This document shows positions 27,341 to 36,048 of a stretch of 64,000 nucleotides of DNA, in pieces. The stretch's first letter is position 1. Every line of letters starts with the position of its first letter. A program made the translations under genes and the position numbers. Source of the stretch: Rhodospirillales bacterium (GTDB taxonomy: Bacteria > Pseudomonadota > Alphaproteobacteria > Rhodospirillales > UBA2165); the NCBI GenBank assembly GCA_012960465.1, contig DUBF01000098.1, positions 38,231 to 102,230 of the forward strand. The letters run 5' to 3'. The notes beneath the pieces were generated by a model. It made no database searches, had not been told where the DNA came from, and saw nothing but the letters and a program-made list of their open reading frames with translations.

Positions 27341-28201
27341 ATGAATTTTGTAACAAATATTATTTTACCATTAGCGCTAGCTTTCATCATGTTCTCTCTT
27401 GGGCTTGGATTAACCTCAAAAGACTTTGCCCGCGTTGTCCTTCAACCAAAGGATTTTTTCGCGGGTCTCCTATCTCAGGTAATTTTACTGCCGATAGTCG
27501 GTTTTGTTCTAGTATCAAGCTTCACAGTATCACCTGAAATTGCACTTGGTGTAATGATCATTGCCGCGGCACCCGGCGGCGTTACTTCAAATATTCTAAC
27601 CTCTTTTGGTCGTGGTGACGTTGCGTTATCTATCTCTCTTACCGCTGTCATTAGCCTATTAAGTGTCATTACAATACCATTAATCGTTGGGTTATCTTAT
27701 GCACATTTCTTTGGGCAAACCGTAAAAGGTGACATATCAATTACACGGATTGCTATTAGTGTATTTGCCATCGTCACAGTACCCGTCCTTATTGGTTTAT
27801 GTGTTCGACATTTTGCTGAAAACTTTGCTAGCCGTTTTGCTGAAGTAAGCAAGAAAATATCCGCCGTTCTTTTTACACTTGTTCTGCTAGGTGCTATATT
27901 TCAGGAACGTAATAATATCGCCGAATATTACGCAGATACAGGCCTGATCACGTTTACTCTGAATATAGTAATGATTGCACTTGCCTGGGGTATAGCTTCA
28001 GTATTTGGTTCAGGAACACAACAAAAAATTGCCATTTCAATAGAATGTGGTTTGCAAAACGGTACCGTAGCTATCGCCGTTGCAACGCTTTTATTCAATG
28101 GTGGACCGACTGTAATTCCAGCTGCGACTTATAGCCTAACAATGTTTCTTACAGCACTAATATTTATTTACATCTTGCGCCGTAATTATAATCCCAGTTA
28201 A
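27341..28201 (+). CDS. Bile acid:sodium symporter (BASS) family transporter
   Basis: A 286-residue membrane protein with about nine to ten helices. Family signatures are MFSLGLGLTSKDFARVV at the N-terminus, MIIAAAPGGVTSNILTSFG (the conserved GG-x-x-SN sodium-site region) and ECGLQNGTVAIAVATLLF (the E-x-G-x-QN motif of the second repeat). BASS proteins import organic anions such as bile acids, pantoate or pyruvate with sodium. It lies 177 bases downstream of the transhydroxylase-like operon on the same strand, with its own space for a promoter. A hydrophobic or aromatic anion is an attractive but unproven substrate. Confidence 0.9.
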   Translation: MNFVTNIILPLALAFIMFSLGLGLTSKDFARVVLQPKDFFAGLLSQVILLPIVGFVLVSSFTVSPEIALGVMIIAAAPGGVTSNILTSFGRGDVALSISLTAVISLLSVITIPLIVGLSYAHFFGQTVKGDISITRIAISVFAIVTVPVLIGLCVRHFAENFASRFAEVSKKISAVLFTLVLLGAIFQERNNIAEYYADTGLITFTLNIVMIALAWGIASVFGSGTQQKIAISIECGLQNGTVAIAVATLLFNGGPTVIPAATYSLTMFLTALIFIYILRRNYNPS

Positions 28202-28265
28202 CAATAATAGCTGATTTAATTTTTATAAATAAATCAATTGGTTAAAACTTAGTTTTTATTTTTAC

Positions 28266-29978
28266 TTATTTTTTTCTTATGTCACGAAATGCTGCATTAA
28301 CTTCTGTTGTATGATGCCGTGCAGCGACCTCTTTACCAGAAAGTATTTCATCATAGAAAAACTGCGGTAATTCATCATCATCTTCCGTAAATCCGGCATC
28401 TTTGTTAAATTGCCATTCCATAGCAAGAGCTTCTCGTCCAAGCTCTTTCATGAAACCTTCTGAGAGCTCAGTACCATGAGCATTATTCAATGCATCTGCA
28501 ATAAATTCTTGTTGGACGTTAGTCACTGAACGACCAAATAAACAAAGGCCAAGAGAGTCTGCTGCCGCACAATCTTCTTGTATATCCAGACTAGCTGCAG
28601 CCAATTCTTCGGTGGTTTTATCTTTACACTGAAATGTTGGAATATTACCTGCGGTGTGATCCGCGCCTTGAGCTGTCACCATCATTGAAATACCCGTCAC
28701 TTCAATCTCCCGAGGATCATAAGCACTTATAGCCTGCTTCTTAATCGCAGGAATACGTGCAACATTATAGTGTTCCCCTACCCGAGCTGTTCCCTGGGCA
28801 TACAGCCGCCCTTTGTCAGTGCCGTCTCGAATATCCTCCAACACCTGGGCCATAAATTCAAAATCACCAAAATCACCTTCTCCCGCCTCCATCAAAACAC
28901 CAATCGTAGCGCCCATCTCAATTGTATCAATTCCAAGATCATTTGCGACATCGTTTAAGCGAGCTACATGGTCTGGATCTGTCAATCCACAGTTACTACC
29001 GACTAGCCCGAGAGTTTCATATTCTAGTGGAGAGCAAATTTCCTCTCCATCTGTATCTGCGTAAATATTACTGCACTTAATCATACAGCCGGGCATACAG
29101 GCGTGCGTTGTCTCGCCCCCTCGTTCCAAATTTTGTTTTCTTATGAATTGACCTCCCAACTTAAAGGGACCCTCATCCGTATCAACAATCGTTCCAGCGC
29201 TAAAGTTACGCGTCGGCAAACCGCCAATTTTATTCGTAAAATCACCAACCATAGCTGTTCCCAACTTTCGAAAGTTATCAATAGCTGGATCAACATCAAG
29301 CATTTTAGTGTACTCTTTTACAGAGCCCATATATTTCTTACGGTCACTAAACTCTGGCATTTTATTACGTTCCACAACAATTGCTTTGACTTTTTTGGAG
29401 CCCATAACAGCGCCAACCCCGCCACGTGCTGCAATTCTAGTCGGTCGTTTTTCTGGATCGGTAAAGGAAATACCTGCCATCAAACCACCATATTCGCCAA
29501 CTGGGCTACAGATGCCAAGACTTACTTTATCCCCATATTTTTCAAAAAGCATCTGAGCTACTTCAAAATTACCTTTACCAAGATAAGGTGCTGCTTCGTC
29601 AAAGGTTATATTCCCTTCCTTAGGTATATGAATAATTACCCAATCATCAGATATTCCATTAAGCGTGAAACCAGCCATACCCAGTTGACCAAGCGCAAAA
29701 GCAAATGTACCCCCAGAATTTGCCTCTTTAATCCCCCCAGTTAGAGGACTTTTGCAACCCACACTAAGACGGTTCGCATTGGAAAAGTTAGAACCCGCGA
29801 ATGGTCCCGCAGAAAAAATCAAAGGATTATCAGGACCCAGTGGATTAGCCGTCGCGGCACCCTTTTCCAGCAAAGTTTTAGCGATAAAATGTCTCCCAAC
29901 CCTAACAGCACCTAAGCCATCCAATTCTTCAGTCTCAATTGACTGATCACTGAGGTCAATGTTTAAGTATTTACGCAT
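28266..29978 (-). CDS. Aldehyde:ferredoxin oxidoreductase family tungstoenzyme
   Basis: A 570-residue AOR-family protein, normally carrying tungsten-bis-pterin and one [4Fe-4S] cluster and interconverting aldehydes and carboxylates. The N-terminal domain shows FSAGPFAGSNFSNANRLSVG and ANSGGTFAFALGQLG; the pterin region IAARGGVGAVMGSKKVKAIV is well kept. Cluster ligands are Cys294-x3-Cys298-x3-Cys302 and Cys479 in DSLGLC. The first spacing is x3 where classical AOR has x2. ATG at 29978 follows AGGATG. It converges on the BASS gene. No ferredoxin or electron-transfer partner is adjacent, so the electron acceptor is unknown. Confidence 0.9.
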   Translation of the reverse strand: MRKYLNIDLSDQSIETEELDGLGAVRVGRHFIAKTLLEKGAATANPLGPDNPLIFSAGPFAGSNFSNANRLSVGCKSPLTGGIKEANSGGTFAFALGQLGMAGFTLNGISDDWVIIHIPKEGNITFDEAAPYLGKGNFEVAQMLFEKYGDKVSLGICSPVGEYGGLMAGISFTDPEKRPTRIAARGGVGAVMGSKKVKAIVVERNKMPEFSDRKKYMGSVKEYTKMLDVDPAIDNFRKLGTAMVGDFTNKIGGLPTRNFSAGTIVDTDEGPFKLGGQFIRKQNLERGGETTHACMPGCMIKCSNIYADTDGEEICSPLEYETLGLVGSNCGLTDPDHVARLNDVANDLGIDTIEMGATIGVLMEAGEGDFGDFEFMAQVLEDIRDGTDKGRLYAQGTARVGEHYNVARIPAIKKQAISAYDPREIEVTGISMMVTAQGADHTAGNIPTFQCKDKTTEELAAASLDIQEDCAAADSLGLCLFGRSVTNVQQEFIADALNNAHGTELSEGFMKELGREALAMEWQFNKDAGFTEDDDELPQFFYDEILSGKEVAARHHTTEVNAAFRDIRKK

Positions 29979-30124
29979 ATCATTTCATCCTAAATTTGAT
30001 TAATTGCCATACCGTTATTCCAAATAACGTAAACTTCAAAATACTATGGTCCTCTATCACTCACGTTGAATCAAGACCAATTCCTTGTACACTTATTTTT
30101 ATACTTATTAAAGGTCGCTATAAA

Positions 30125-30529
30125 CTATTGAATTGTCTTTACTTGATTATTCTCACCTGAAACAGGTGGTGGCGGAGAAGCGCTCGCCTGATGGTGCATT
30201 ATGCGCCAAAAACCCTCTTCACGCACAAAAATATTCGTAGCAACCAGGGTTGCCATTTTAAATTCTTCATAACAAATAACAACAGCCATATCGTTATAGA
30301 TGTTAGCCATAGCTCCTTCTATAGTAAAACTGGGGCCGTCGTGATTAGCTAGAATACTATTCCAGCTTTCAATTACAAGATCCCGGCCCAAAAGGTGATT
30401 CCAACCTGGATGAATACAGCTAATAGTCGGGATTCGTGCCCAAAGATCGTCCATAGCTTCTATATCATGATTCATGAATGCAACATAAAATGCATCGTTT
30501 GCGAATAAAACAGCAGCTTGATCTGACAT
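30125..30529 (-). CDS. SnoaL/NTF2-like domain protein
   Basis: A 134-residue cone-shaped alpha+beta protein of the SnoaL-like/DUF4440 type. The helical start (VLFANDAFYVAFMNHDIEAM), WARIPTISCIHPGWNHLLGR and the terminal strand block FVREEGFWRIMHHQAS are family-like; the final ~18 residues (SPPPPVSGENNQ) look disordered. Members include enzymes and ketosteroid-isomerase-like binding proteins, so no reaction can be given. It stands alone between the AOR gene and the cNMP-binding/TPR gene, all on the minus strand. Confidence 0.75.
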   Translation of the reverse strand: MSDQAAVLFANDAFYVAFMNHDIEAMDDLWARIPTISCIHPGWNHLLGRDLVIESWNSILANHDGPSFTIEGAMANIYNDMAVVICYEEFKMATLVATNIFVREEGFWRIMHHQASASPPPPVSGENNQVKTIQ

Positions 30530-30636
30530 CTAATGAACCTGGCCTCAAACACATTTAATCGTCAAAATCAGCGGGATAATTAAACAATAACATTACAAGT
30601 ACTTATAGTTAATGGTTATATCTGTTAATATTATAA

Positions 30637-32514
30637 TTATGCTGCGGAATGATTTCTGATCTCATCGCGGTATATTTCATCGCGTTCACTCTTGGTCAAT
30701 TTCTTCTCGAAAGGATTTTCTTCTTCCTTCCAGTAAATTTTTGCGGCTCGGCGAGCCACCCGAGTCCGCAGTAAATTTTCTGCTTTGGCCATATTTCTAT
30801 CAGCAACTCTGCTAAGTCTAGCAGCGCCAAATGACTGATAAATTTCAAGTGCTCTCCCAAAAGACTCGGCCGCACCCTCTAAATGCTCGAAGTCTTTGCT
30901 CAAACGTCCAAGTAAAAATAAAGCAGATCCTAAATTATTTTGTGTGGCTGCCCACAATAGCGGGGTTTCAAGCCGACTGCGCACCTGAAGTGCCTCCTGA
31001 CACGTTAAAACAGCCCTATCCAATATTTTAGGATTACGGGATAAATCACCCCATACTTGAAGTGCTTGACCAAGATTGTGTTTTAACTCGCTCCATTTTA
31101 ACGGGTTTTCAAATTTTGAAAATACACGCAGAGCTGACTGATATGCCACAACTGATTCTTTTAATAGATCTGATTCTCCTTTTACCGAGTCTAAACGATA
31201 GAGCATACTGCCAATTCGGCTTTGAATACTTCCCCATTCCCTAGGAAAATCAACTAACGTATACACTTCAAGAATTTCTTTAAGAGTATTAATAGTATTT
31301 TCTAGGATCTCCGGATCATTAGACCGCTCACCTAAACCTTGCCTAATACGGCAAAGATGCAATTGCACATTTGCCCATGCGATTGGATCAATATCCTTAG
31401 ATATTGTATCCATAACTTCCTGATATGCATTAGCTGCTTTTGTAAGCCAATTCGGGTCACTCATATGATAGCCTATTAATGCGGTCACATTACCATAACA
31501 CACCTGAATGGTATTTTGGTCCTGCAACAAAAGCTCATGAGGTGGCTCTTGTCTAGTTTGTTGAGCGGATTCTAAAGCCGGCAATAAAAGAGGTTTGATT
31601 AAAAGCCGTTGCGTCTCAGTCCTAGGCATAATAGCAGCAACAGCAACGGCATAAAGAAGTTTGCTAAATTCTGATCCAAAATTAGTGGGCATAGCGAGAC
31701 GGTCCGATATTAAAAATCCTCCCGGATGATCTGCGTCCCCAGCCTGCGTAACAAAACGCAAATGAATGACAGTCCCAACCTCATTAACATCTCCCCAAAT
31801 CAATAAATCTGCTTTATCTCTAGCTAAACACTGACGCCCAATCGTTAACGCTGATTGCAGAAACACGGCTGACCGATATCCAGTATTTTCAATAGGGAGA
31901 GGCTCGTTATATGCCTTAACGCGCAATTCGGGCCGATTTGATAAGGCGCGCATTAGCAAATTTGTCTGAGTGCCATCTTTATCACCAGCTAAGCGAGCCA
32001 CTCTAAATTCAAGTAAACGTCGTTTATCCGGCGATTTACTGAATAAACTTCTAATTGCATCCCATAGTGTTGCCTGACCGCCAGATAGTTTTCTGGAGCC
32101 AACAGATAGGGTGGCAATTTTTGATGTTTTAGCCGGCGAGCTTAATACACTCGAATGAACAGCCATTTCATTGGAATTACGCAGTCTTTCAGCTAAATTA
32201 CTTATAACGGATAAAGCTACGTCAGGCTGCTCTTTGATAGATGTCAGAAATCCCTCATGTTCTATTACATCTAAAGCCACTGAACCTACCGCCCGGGCCG
32301 TTGTAGTTCTTGCTGAGCGATCTAAAATACCCATCTCACCAATAATAGCGCCCACAGACAATAATTCTAACCGTAAAAAACCACCGTCTGAACCGACTGG
32401 CGCATTTTTCAAGAGCTCCACCTGACCGGAAGAAATCATAAAGGCAGACGAACTTACATCACCCTCTCGAAAAATTATATCACCATCAGCAAATTTCTTT
32501 TCAGTATTTTTCAT
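30637..32514 (-). CDS. Cyclic-nucleotide-binding-domain protein with TPR-like repeats
   Basis: A 625-residue protein. Residues ~5-115 form a cNMP-binding domain with the phosphate-binding cassette GEMGILDRSARTTTARA, including the expected Glu and Arg. Residues ~155-320 contain an alpha/beta region (LLIWGDVNEVGTVIHLRFVT) like the TolB/FlgO-type domain found before TPRs in some adenylate-cyclase-like proteins. Residues ~380-590 are TPR-like helical repeats (SVVAYQSALRVF, HNLGQALQVWGD, NNLGSALFLLGR). No transmembrane segment or DNA-binding domain is seen. ATG at 32514 is preferred to GTG at 32544. Probably a cyclic-nucleotide-responsive scaffold; partner unknown. Confidence 0.75.
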   Translation of the reverse strand: MKNTEKKFADGDIIFREGDVSSSAFMISSGQVELLKNAPVGSDGGFLRLELLSVGAIIGEMGILDRSARTTTARAVGSVALDVIEHEGFLTSIKEQPDVALSVISNLAERLRNSNEMAVHSSVLSSPAKTSKIATLSVGSRKLSGGQATLWDAIRSLFSKSPDKRRLLEFRVARLAGDKDGTQTNLLMRALSNRPELRVKAYNEPLPIENTGYRSAVFLQSALTIGRQCLARDKADLLIWGDVNEVGTVIHLRFVTQAGDADHPGGFLISDRLAMPTNFGSEFSKLLYAVAVAAIMPRTETQRLLIKPLLLPALESAQQTRQEPPHELLLQDQNTIQVCYGNVTALIGYHMSDPNWLTKAANAYQEVMDTISKDIDPIAWANVQLHLCRIRQGLGERSNDPEILENTINTLKEILEVYTLVDFPREWGSIQSRIGSMLYRLDSVKGESDLLKESVVAYQSALRVFSKFENPLKWSELKHNLGQALQVWGDLSRNPKILDRAVLTCQEALQVRSRLETPLLWAATQNNLGSALFLLGRLSKDFEHLEGAAESFGRALEIYQSFGAARLSRVADRNMAKAENLLRTRVARRAAKIYWKEEENPFEKKLTKSERDEIYRDEIRNHSAA

Positions 32515-32922
32515 TTTCAATTTCCAAGCACAGTTTCTATTCACTACAATGCAATTATGCTGCCAGTTATGCTATTCCAAGTAAAAAAATTGAAGTCCAC
32601 AACTCATTGATAATAAAGAAAAATCCAACTAATCCTCCGATCTAAATTCATTTTATTATGATTTGAGGATTATTTAGAGATGTAATAGGTAAATTTGACC
32701 GAGTTGTACTGATCAAAAGACTTTAATTGTGGTAAGAAGCGTATTTTTTAATGAACTATACGTATAATAGGCTAAATCATAGTTCGAATGGTAGATAAGG
32801 GTCGAAGCCAAACGAAATACCTCATAATAATATCAAAAAAGCGTAAATAATAATATATAGACTATAGTTATCTCTGGATAACACTTCAAAAAAGACTTAC
32901 TTCCCCGATTATGGTTATCATC
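32515..32922. other. AT-rich intergenic region
   Basis: About 408 bases of AT-rich sequence between the start of the cNMP/TPR gene and the end of the DUF6165 gene, both on the minus strand. It should hold the promoter of the cNMP/TPR gene. I find no ORF with a plausible start, no RNA gene and no strong hairpin. Confidence 0.35.
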
Positions 32923-33318
32923 CTAATAAGACTTATAAGATTTTTCTTCCATAATTTCAGAACCAAGCAACACGTTAATCTCACGCTTTAAGTTAGCCCT
33001 TTTATCATTAGTGATATAAACCGCTCGGGCTAAATTGATAAACTTTTGGGAATAGTCATTAACTCTTTCGCAGGCTCGTATATCGTCCTCAATACCCCAA
33101 AGCTCTTCATTAACTGCCTTAAGTTCCAACTTCAACACATCAAACTTTGGCGAACTTGTAATCTCTTCGTCGAGTTTCGAAGTCAAAATACCCAATTCAT
33201 GTTGTACGTTAGCAAGCTGTTTGCCATTCTTTATACGCTCAGATTTAATCAAAAGAATAGTAATCTTATCAATCAACTCACCGGGGGCAATTTCAATCAA
33301 AACAGATTTTATAGGCAT
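32923..33318 (-). CDS. DUF6165-like protein
   Basis: A 131-residue, mostly helical protein beginning with the compact block IEIAPGELIDKITILLIKSE and continuing with long charged helices. This start is the one I associate with the DUF6165 family of unknown function, often found near surface polysaccharide or glycosyltransferase genes in proteobacteria. Here its ATG follows the mscS stop directly (TAAATG), so the two are co-translated. No sugar genes are nearby. No catalytic motif seen. Confidence 0.65.
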   Translation of the reverse strand: MPIKSVLIEIAPGELIDKITILLIKSERIKNGKQLANVQHELGILTSKLDEEITSSPKFDVLKLELKAVNEELWGIEDDIRACERVNDYSQKFINLARAVYITNDKRANLKREINVLLGSEIMEEKSYKSY

Positions 33319-34455
33319 TTAAGTTTTACTTTCATCCATTTGACTGATTGTAGTTAGATTATTCCTATCAGATTGATTTAAACCTTCAACATAAACTGAC
33401 TGAGAGGGGAAGGCAAAGCTTGAACCCGCACTGTCGACGATTTTCATAAAGGCTAACATATGCTCCTCTACAATTTTACGCCACAACAACCAATCTGTGG
33501 TCTTAGTAAAATAATAAAGGTTAATATCAACACTTGAGGCATTAAAGGCAACGAGATGAACCATTTCAGTTACACTATGATCCACCCGATCATCTTCAGA
33601 AATAAAGGTCCTAATATTACTTAAGATAGTTTCAAATTGATCCGAGGTTGTCGAGTAGACGAGCCCTATATCCATTTTAACACGACGATTTGACATCCTC
33701 GACCAATTGGTAATTGCTGCATTAGCTATGATGCCATTAGGAATACTTTGAAGCGTTTTAGAAAATTTTCGTATTTTAACTGTTGATAGGGTTATCTGTT
33801 CAACCGTGCCGTGCCCAATGCTAGGGGCCTCTATCCAATCACCCACACTAAAAGCCCTATCAATTAATATAAGTTTTATACCTCCAAACAAATTAGAAAC
33901 AGCATCTTTGGCAGCAAAAGCAAAAGGTAAAGATAAAACACCAATACCAGCAAAATATGGCCACGGATTAATTCCCCATTGAGCAAGAACGGCAACAACC
34001 CCAGATCCAAATAAAAATACTTTCAGAAATTTAAGAAGATAATTTTTTACTTCGTTGGCAACAGGCCCGGCAAGTCTAGCTAATAAACGGTCAAAAAACA
34101 TAGATATTGGGTCCACCAGCTGGAACCCAGTCCAAAAAATAGTAAACGCAATGAGAGACTTTATTATACGGATCAAAATTACTTCCGTATGACTTCCAAA
34201 CGAAATCCAATTAACAGTAAAAGAGAGACCAATGATAAAAAATAAAAACATAAGAGGTTGTTGCAATGCCTTTATGATTTTATCATCAATATCGGTCTCA
34301 GTAAGGTTAGCCCAGCGCTTAAGTCGTGCAATTACGGTACGAGCAAAAAACTTCCGCATAAGAATAAAGCTAAATAGAACAACAGCAGCAGTAGCCATTT
34401 CGCCAACTGTAATCCCGAAAAAATCACTAGTCCAAACTGTTTTAAATTCATCCAT
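33319..34455 (-). CDS. MscS-family mechanosensitive channel
   Basis: A 378-residue small-conductance mechanosensitive channel. About four N-terminal helices are followed by the pore helix (FAGIGVLSLPFAFAAKDAVS) and the soluble MscS beta-domain with LFGGIKLILIDRAFSVGDWI and SIPNGIIANAAITNWS. Together these define the MscS fold that releases osmolytes on hypo-osmotic shock. ATG at 34455 has GGAA six bases upstream and is preferred to the ATG four codons earlier. It lies between recX and the DUF6165 gene on the same strand. Confidence 0.9.
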   Translation of the reverse strand: MDEFKTVWTSDFFGITVGEMATAAVVLFSFILMRKFFARTVIARLKRWANLTETDIDDKIIKALQQPLMFLFFIIGLSFTVNWISFGSHTEVILIRIIKSLIAFTIFWTGFQLVDPISMFFDRLLARLAGPVANEVKNYLLKFLKVFLFGSGVVAVLAQWGINPWPYFAGIGVLSLPFAFAAKDAVSNLFGGIKLILIDRAFSVGDWIEAPSIGHGTVEQITLSTVKIRKFSKTLQSIPNGIIANAAITNWSRMSNRRVKMDIGLVYSTTSDQFETILSNIRTFISEDDRVDHSVTEMVHLVAFNASSVDINLYYFTKTTDWLLWRKIVEEHMLAFMKIVDSAGSSFAFPSQSVYVEGLNQSDRNNLTTISQMDESKT

Positions 34456-34498
34456 TATAAATTCCATACCGCATTAACGCTCGTTTAGTTTAATTATA

Positions 34499-35116
34499 TC
34501 ATTTGTATTGACCATAAATATTATTTTCAACCATTTCTTCAAGCTCTTCCAATGTCTCCGCACTAATGACTTTTTGGGCTATGTGATAGCTAAATCCGGC
34601 CCGCGCCAATTTAGCCATGTCTTTTTCTCGAAACTCGTTTCGTTTATCTAGGATCTCTCGGAAAGGCCCTAGACGTCGTTTACGAGAAAATATTATTGAT
34701 GCTGTTAGCTCAGGATCCTCATTATCACACTTTAGAAGTTCTAAACTCTCATTAATTACCTCAGCCGCAAACCCTCTTTCCATAAGTTTTGCTCGAATTG
34801 TTCGCTCAGATAAACCGCGACGTCTTAAACTAGCAGCTCGAACCTGTGCAAACTGCAGGTCATCTAATAGCCCAATTCTAACAAATCGCGATATTAACTG
34901 ATCAACAATCTCAGCTCCCTCTTCAAAGTTAGTGTTATGATATTGCGCCGAACGTTTTACACGCCGTATCATTACTCGACGAAAGTTCTCACTCGAAGAA
35001 GAAAAGCGTTGTAAATAATACAATGCCGCATTCTCTAGGGACTTTGATGTCACTTTTCGCGGGACTTTTCTCTTTTGAGATTCTAGTTTAAAATGCTCAA
35101 TCACTGAATTCATCAT
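34499..35116 (-). CDS. recX: Regulatory protein RecX
   Basis: RecX modulates RecA filaments. The helical three-repeat family pattern is visible: ALYYLQRFSSSSENFRRVMI, LLDDLQFAQVRAASLRRRGL and ERTIRAKLMERGFAAEVINE, followed by ARAGFSYHIAQKVIS. I give the start at 35116 because the region upstream (an in-frame ATG at 35203) encodes residues unlike RecX and would overlap the divergent permease gene; start choice is uncertain. recA is not adjacent. C-terminal length is normal for the alphaproteobacterial type. Confidence 0.85.
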   Translation of the reverse strand: MMNSVIEHFKLESQKRKVPRKVTSKSLENAALYYLQRFSSSSENFRRVMIRRVKRSAQYHNTNFEEGAEIVDQLISRFVRIGLLDDLQFAQVRAASLRRRGLSERTIRAKLMERGFAAEVINESLELLKCDNEDPELTASIIFSRKRRLGPFREILDKRNEFREKDMAKLARAGFSYHIAQKVISAETLEELEEMVENNIYGQYK

Positions 35117-35197
35117 ATAAATGTGGTTGGGTTTGTCTCTCCTACTGTATATACCAATTTTCTCCTCATCCTGATACCCAAGAACGAAAAATTTAAC

Positions 35198-36043
35198 ATG
35201 CAAAATCCAAGGCGTAAAACTAAAGCGAATATAAATACCATGCTAGAAAACCGACCCCAAACGGATCCAGCAATTGGCAAACGTAACTGGATTGGCTTAA
35301 AAACACTCTATTTGAGGGAAACAAAACGCTTCTTAAAAGTCTATATTCAAACTGTGATCGCACCAGTGGTTTCAACATTAATTTTTTTAGCAATTTTTAC
35401 GCTCGCAATTGGTCGCCTACGGGGCAATATCAACGGCATACCCTTTATTCAATTTTTAGCTCCTGGCCTAATTATGATGGCAATACTGCAAAATGCATTT
35501 GCAAATGCCACGTCTTCCCTGATGGGAGCAAAAATGCAAGGAAATATTGTTGATACCTTAATGCCTCCTCTAACCTCCCTTGAACTAGTGTTCGCTTATG
35601 CGAGCGGGGGAGCAACACGAGGTCTAACAGTTGGTATTGCTGTTACAGTCGCTATGACCCCTTTCACCTCGCTGATGCCAGCCAACATATTTCTCATATT
35701 ATTTCATTCAATCGCAGCCTCCTACATGATGGCTGTACTTGGTGTAATCAGTGGTATTTGGGCTGATAAGAATGAGCAAGTGGCTGTAATCACAGGCTTC
35801 ATAGTCACACCGCTTTCATTTCTTTCTGGCACTTTCTATTCAATAGAACGTCTGCCAGAGTTTCTCCAGACCCTGACTATGTTCAATCCATTTTTCTATG
35901 CTATCGACGGTTTGCGGGCAGGGTTCATTGGCCATTCTGATGGCCCTATTTTCCAAGGAATTCTCGTTATGGGTGGCGTAAATATAACGCTTTGGATCTT
36001 TTGTCATCGATTAATTGCGAGTGGGTACAAATTGAAGGAATAA
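35198..36043 (+). CDS. ABC-2 type transporter permease (first of three tandem copies)
   Basis: A six-helix ABC-2 permease of about 281 residues. Family blocks: GLKTLYLRETKRFLKVYIQT, FLAPGLIMMAILQNAFANAT, the hinge VDTLMPPLTSLELVFAYASG and the late SFLSGTFYSIERLPEFLQTL plus FNPFFYAIDGLRAGF. The ATG at 35198 or 35240 may be the start; neither has a strong ribosome binding site. It is followed closely by two paralogues and no ATPase gene is seen. Such permeases normally need an ABC ATP-binding subunit to export lipids, polysaccharides or drugs. Confidence 0.85.
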   Translation: MQNPRRKTKANINTMLENRPQTDPAIGKRNWIGLKTLYLRETKRFLKVYIQTVIAPVVSTLIFLAIFTLAIGRLRGNINGIPFIQFLAPGLIMMAILQNAFANATSSLMGAKMQGNIVDTLMPPLTSLELVFAYASGGATRGLTVGIAVTVAMTPFTSLMPANIFLILFHSIAASYMMAVLGVISGIWADKNEQVAVITGFIVTPLSFLSGTFYSIERLPEFLQTLTMFNPFFYAIDGLRAGFIGHSDGPIFQGILVMGGVNITLWIFCHRLIASGYKLKE

Positions 36044-36048
36044 AGTTA

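Noticed and set aside
29103-29744. Plus-strand ORF of 213 residues
   Set aside because: It is antisense to the AOR-family gene, which has intact cluster and pterin motifs; no family or ribosome binding site supports it.
34499-35203. Longer RecX start at ATG 35203
   Set aside because: It would overlap the divergent permease gene and add residues that do not resemble RecX; kept as an alternative only.
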